6,627 nucleotides of DNA from Weeksellaceae bacterium (GTDB lineage: Bacteria > Bacteroidota > Bacteroidia > Flavobacteriales > Weeksellaceae). The notes beneath the pieces are model-generated. The model was not told the origin of the DNA, made no database searches, and was given only the letters and a program-made list of their open reading frames with translations. Where the stretch lies: the NCBI GenBank assembly GCA_028698395.1, contig JAQVDG010000120.1:1-6627 (forward strand), given 5' to 3'. Both the position numbers and the translations under genes were made by a program. Positions 5,965-6,627 of this stretch are shown piece after piece; the stretch's first letter is position 1; the number at the start of each line of letters is the position of its first letter.

Positions 5965-5981
5965 ATAGGGGTTAACCCTAT
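5965..5981. promoter_or_regulatory. Palindrome ATAGGGGTTAACCCTAT in the divergent control region
   Basis: Symmetric about TTAA: GGG/CCC and ATA/TAT pair, with one extra G on the left. A run of eight T (5981-5988) follows on the plus strand. No plus-strand gene ends upstream, so a terminator role is unlikely, and an operator serving one or both divergent genes fits the position better. If the minus promoter at 5996-6024 is real, it would also be a hairpin in the leader of the barrel gene. Confidence 0.45.
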
Positions 5982-5995
5982 TTTTTTTATTCTTT

Positions 5996-6024
5996 CAAAA
6001 ATTTATGATTCAGTAGCAAACCAA
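5996..6024 (-). promoter_or_regulatory. Possible promoter of the beta-barrel protein gene
   Basis: On the minus strand TTG (6024-6022) is followed after 18 bases by AATTTTTG (6003-5996), which matches TAnnTTTG at five of six defined positions. The leader would be about 120 bases long and would include the palindrome at 5965-5981. A weaker alternative, GACTTTTG, lies at 5943-5936 with no -33 element. Confidence 0.3.
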
Positions 6025-6032
6025 TGTCATTG
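6022..6032. promoter_or_regulatory. Inverted repeat CAATG-T-CATTG joining two -33 elements
   Basis: Perfect 5-base arms around one T. The left CAA is the minus-strand -33 and the right TTG is the plus-strand -33 of the two candidate promoters, so one bound protein could control both genes. The repeat is short and may partly reflect the two TTG elements themselves. Confidence 0.3.
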
Positions 6033-6060
6033 TTCGATTTTTAAAAAGAAAGTATTTTTG
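6030..6060 (+). promoter_or_regulatory. Promoter of the alginate-export-family porin gene
   Basis: TTG at 6030-6032, a 20-base spacer, then TATTTTTG at 6053-6060: a full match to the Bacteroidetes TTG / TAnnTTTG housekeeping promoter. Transcription would start near 6066, leaving a very short leader of about 10 bases before the ATG at 6076. Confidence 0.7.
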
Positions 6061-6075
6061 ACAAAATTTCACTTT

Positions 6076-6627
6076 ATGAATAAGTTATATTTCGTATTTC
6101 TATTGGTTTTTTCATCAATTTATACAAATGCACAACTCGACAGTCTGACTATGGATTTAAATTTTAAAACACGGGCTGAGGGCGACAACGGGTATTCTAC
6201 CTTGATTCCGGAAAATAAAAATCTAAAAACAGATGTAGCTTCAAGAGCCCGAATAGGAATGAATTTTTACCTGAATCAACTTGAAATAAGAATCGCTGCT
6301 CAAGATGCCCGAACTTGGGGAAATACTTCCAGTTCAAATTCAAGTGAAACTGTTTCTTTTTATGAAGCTTGGGCAAAGTATAATTTTTCTCCGTCCTTTT
6401 ACTTAAAAGCCGGTCGTCAAGCCATTGGTTATGGAAATGGACGTGTAATCTGGAAAAGTGATTGGGGAATAAAAGGAAAAACTCATGATGCTCTAATGAT
6501 AGGCTTCGATTTTGAAAATGGTTCATCTTTAAATGCAGTAGCAACGTATAATAGCCAAAATTCAAACAGAAACGATGAACTGGAAAATGAATTTTATTCC
6601 GTTTTTGATGGTGGTGAACGAACTAAA
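6076..6627 (+). CDS. Alginate-export-family outer-membrane porin (N-terminal part)
   Basis: An open frame from ATG 6076 to the window edge gives 184 residues and no stop; the gene continues beyond the window. A signal peptide of about 19 residues ends TNA|Q20. The mature part has alternating beta strands with the hallmarks of the alginate-export-type porin family: SRARIGMNFYLNQLEIRIAA (56-75), QDARTWG (76-82), FYEAWAKYNFSP (95-106), FYLKAGRQAIGYGNGRVI (108-125) and SDWGIKGKTHDAL (128-140). These barrels sit in the outer membrane. The family is named for alginate export, but flavobacterial members have mostly unknown substrates, so the name is not evidence of alginate production. The ATG is supported by the signal peptide and by a strong promoter just upstream. 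It is divergent from the small barrel protein gene and may share control with it. Confidence 0.85.
   Translation, partial: MNKLYFVFLLVFSSIYTNAQLDSLTMDLNFKTRAEGDNGYSTLIPENKNLKTDVASRARIGMNFYLNQLEIRIAAQDARTWGNTSSSNSSETVSFYEAWAKYNFSPSFYLKAGRQAIGYGNGRVIWKSDWGIKGKTHDALMIGFDFENGSSLNAVATYNSQNSNRNDELENEFYSVFDGGERTK

Noticed and set aside
4893..6075. Search for sigma-54 promoters (GG-N10-GC) in the non-coding gaps
   Set aside because: Checking each GG and each reverse-strand GC in 4893-5183 and 5871-6075 gave no GG-N10-GC pair, so no link to the sigma-54-type regulator can be claimed here.
6197..6565. Open frame of 122 codons on the minus strand
   Set aside because: It lies inside the alginate-export-family gene on the plus strand. 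It is rich in His, Phe and Leu with no recognisable domain, as expected of an antisense shadow.

Overview
The window is AT-rich, and several independent features point to a member of the Bacteroidetes, most likely a flavobacterium. These are: promoter-like sites of the TTG / TAnnTTTG type; no Shine-Dalgarno sequences but A/T-rich leaders before the starts; short lipoprotein signals ending in LFSC or LISC; an exported protein whose signal ends in AFS|Q; and protein families that are common in flavobacteria. No species can be named from sequence alone.

Layout. Bases 1-54 are probably the tail of an unidentified plus-strand gene. Bases 122-2242 form a plus-strand cluster: a sigma-54-type (NtrC-like) response regulator that ends straight after its AAA+ domain with no DNA-binding domain, then two small lipoproteins. 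The first lipoprotein has an NlpE-like beta-barrel pattern and the second a SnoaL/NTF2-like pattern; their reading frames overlap by ATGA. Bases 2259-4892, on the minus strand and convergent with that cluster, encode a complete two-component system: a sensor kinase with a lipoprotein-type signal, TPR helices, one membrane segment and a HisKA_3-type kinase, followed 6 bases later by a NarL/LuxR-type response regulator. Bases 4893-5183 are non-coding and rich in inverted repeats, including a convincing terminator for the next gene. Bases 5184-5870 (minus) encode a small outer-membrane beta-barrel protein. A 205-base divergent control region follows, with a good plus-strand promoter, a possible minus-strand promoter and two palindromes. 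Bases 6076-6627 (plus) are the first 184 codons of an alginate-export-family outer-membrane porin cut off by the window edge.

How the parts may work together (inference). The kinase and LuxR-type regulator are clearly a pair that senses something through the envelope-side TPR region and controls transcription. The sigma-54-type regulator has no adjacent kinase and, lacking a DNA-binding domain, must reach sigma-54 holoenzyme from solution or through a partner. I found no -24/-12 sigma-54 promoter (GG-N10-GC) in the two larger intergenic gaps, so its targets are probably elsewhere. I see no phage, CRISPR, transposase, tRNA or rRNA. The most unusual items are the DNA-binding-less sigma-54 activator and the cluster of inverted repeats at 4926-5157.
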